From NCBI GenBank assembly GCA_922989275.2, contig OV277857.1, positions 78,237,321-78,301,320 on the forward strand: a stretch of 64,000 bases of DNA, given 5' to 3'. A model generated the notes under the pieces. The model worked only from the letters and a program-made list of their open reading frames with translations. It ran no database searches and was not told the DNA's origin. The number at the start of each line of letters is the position of its first letter. Position 1 is the stretch's first letter. The translations under genes were made by a program, and so were the position numbers. Shown one piece after another: positions 63,461 through 64,000 of the stretch. Source of the stretch: Gari tellinella. Its lineage: Eukaryota > Mollusca > Bivalvia > Cardiida > Psammobiidae.

Positions 63461-63702
63461 CTCAATATCCCCTGAAACTTCCAATGAACAATTCCAGTTA
63501 CAATTAAGGCTGGTCCATTTTAGACTATTAAGGGTTGTTTCTTATGATATATTGCAAACTGGCAAACAGTAAAGTCCCTGATTAGAGGGCTCCTGCAGGA
63601 GCCCTCTAAGCAGGGGCATCACTGTTTGTATTAGACAAGTGTACTCTTTACAGGTACACTTTTGGTGAAGGACGCATATATGCGTCACTAGGGCACAATG
63701 AG
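63461..63702. mobile_element. E-family MITE, complete (242 bp)
   Basis: TTAA at 63457-63460 and 63703-63706. CTCAATATCCCCTGAAAC at the left, ACGCATATATGCGTCACTAG at the right; core TTAGAGGGCTCCTGCAGGAGCCCTCTAA. Confidence 0.82.
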
Positions 63703-63706
63703 TTAA

Positions 63707-64000
63707 AGGAGACTCTATAAGAGATTAGTAAGTTAAATGAAATACTCACATTATCGGTCACCTTGCAGGTCATCAAATTGACATATCGCCAAACATGGTA
63801 TAGCGTCATCCCCGTCGGAAGTTTTCACCATTAAAAAGCAAACACGTGTTAATTAAACGACCTTTAAATGAAGATGATCAATATTTGGAATATTTTAGTC
63901 AATAATAACTGGATGCTTTCAGACGTTTACGATATTTGTTCCGGCTTACCTATTACATTGAGCTAAAGAAAATTAAGTCAGGTACCAGTCATATATATCT
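63707..64000. other. Window edge; possible minus-strand exon donors
   Basis: Minus-strand AAT/GTGAGTATTTC (GT near 63748-63749) and ATAG/GTAAGCCGG (near 63949-63950) are donor-like. The sequence behind the first has an open frame MTLYHVWRYVNLMTCKVTDN. Too little to call a gene. Confidence 0.2.

Overview
The window is eukaryotic: there are no operons, it is AT-rich, introns are implied, and it is dominated by transposon debris. The repeat landscape (short hairpin MITEs in high copy, a tRNA-derived SINE with a MetaSINE-like body, CR1-like LINE remnants, GACGGACGG-type repeat tails) suggests a bivalve mollusc, possibly a dreissenid. That placement is inference from recall and not established here.

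Only one gene family is convincingly coding: a tandem array of C2H2 zinc-finger (ZNF) genes, all on the minus strand. Their 3' ends lie at 2806, 20222, 37759 and 57593, a spacing of about 17.4, 17.5 and 19.8 kb. The copies at 20222-22156 (13 fingers), 37759-39633 (12 fingers) and 57593-59566 (13 fingers) are intact single coding exons. Each has an acidic N-terminal half with a ladder of SUMO-type psi-K-x-E motifs and an intron acceptor 34-38 bases upstream of the ATG. The copy at 2806-4150 is broken by a +1 frameshift and has lost its 5' part. A more decayed, unrelated ZNF relic lies at 4737-5005. No KRAB, SCAN, BTB or ZAD domain is recognisable. Paralogues differ repeatedly at predicted DNA-contact positions, as expected of a diversifying regulator family that may recognise transposons.

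The rest is mostly non-autonomous elements. I name the families for this report only. TTAA-flanked (piggyBac-like) shells are A (TTAACCCTTTCACTCTCA), B (TTAACCCATTACCCCATA) and E (TTAACCCTTTCCTCCC). TA-flanked (mariner-like) shells are A2 (CAGTGGAGAATCTG, 246 bp) and D (CAGTAAAACCTC). C and F begin CAGGGCTGCC and CAGGGCTCCAG. G is a ~1.2 kb dispersed repeat. Two hairpin cores recur in different shells: M1 (GCAAACAGTTTGGATCCTGA) in A, A2 and E; M2 (CTTAAAGCAGGCTGAAAGT) in B, C and D. This modular exchange is the most unusual thing in the window.

Other notable items: two TTAA-flanked ~535 bp elements carrying a tRNA-Leu-like Pol III module (26978-27513, 47028-47560); TTAA elements stacked in the centre of a B hairpin (26869-27805); a CR1-like LINE inserted in an A hairpin (34372-35716); a Mutator-like MITE with an 11-bp target duplication (7616-7983); two hAT-like foldbacks (49447-49587, 53825-53967); and a C element that supplies the last codons and stop of the ZNF at 57593. 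All coordinates, alignments and target duplications were read by eye.
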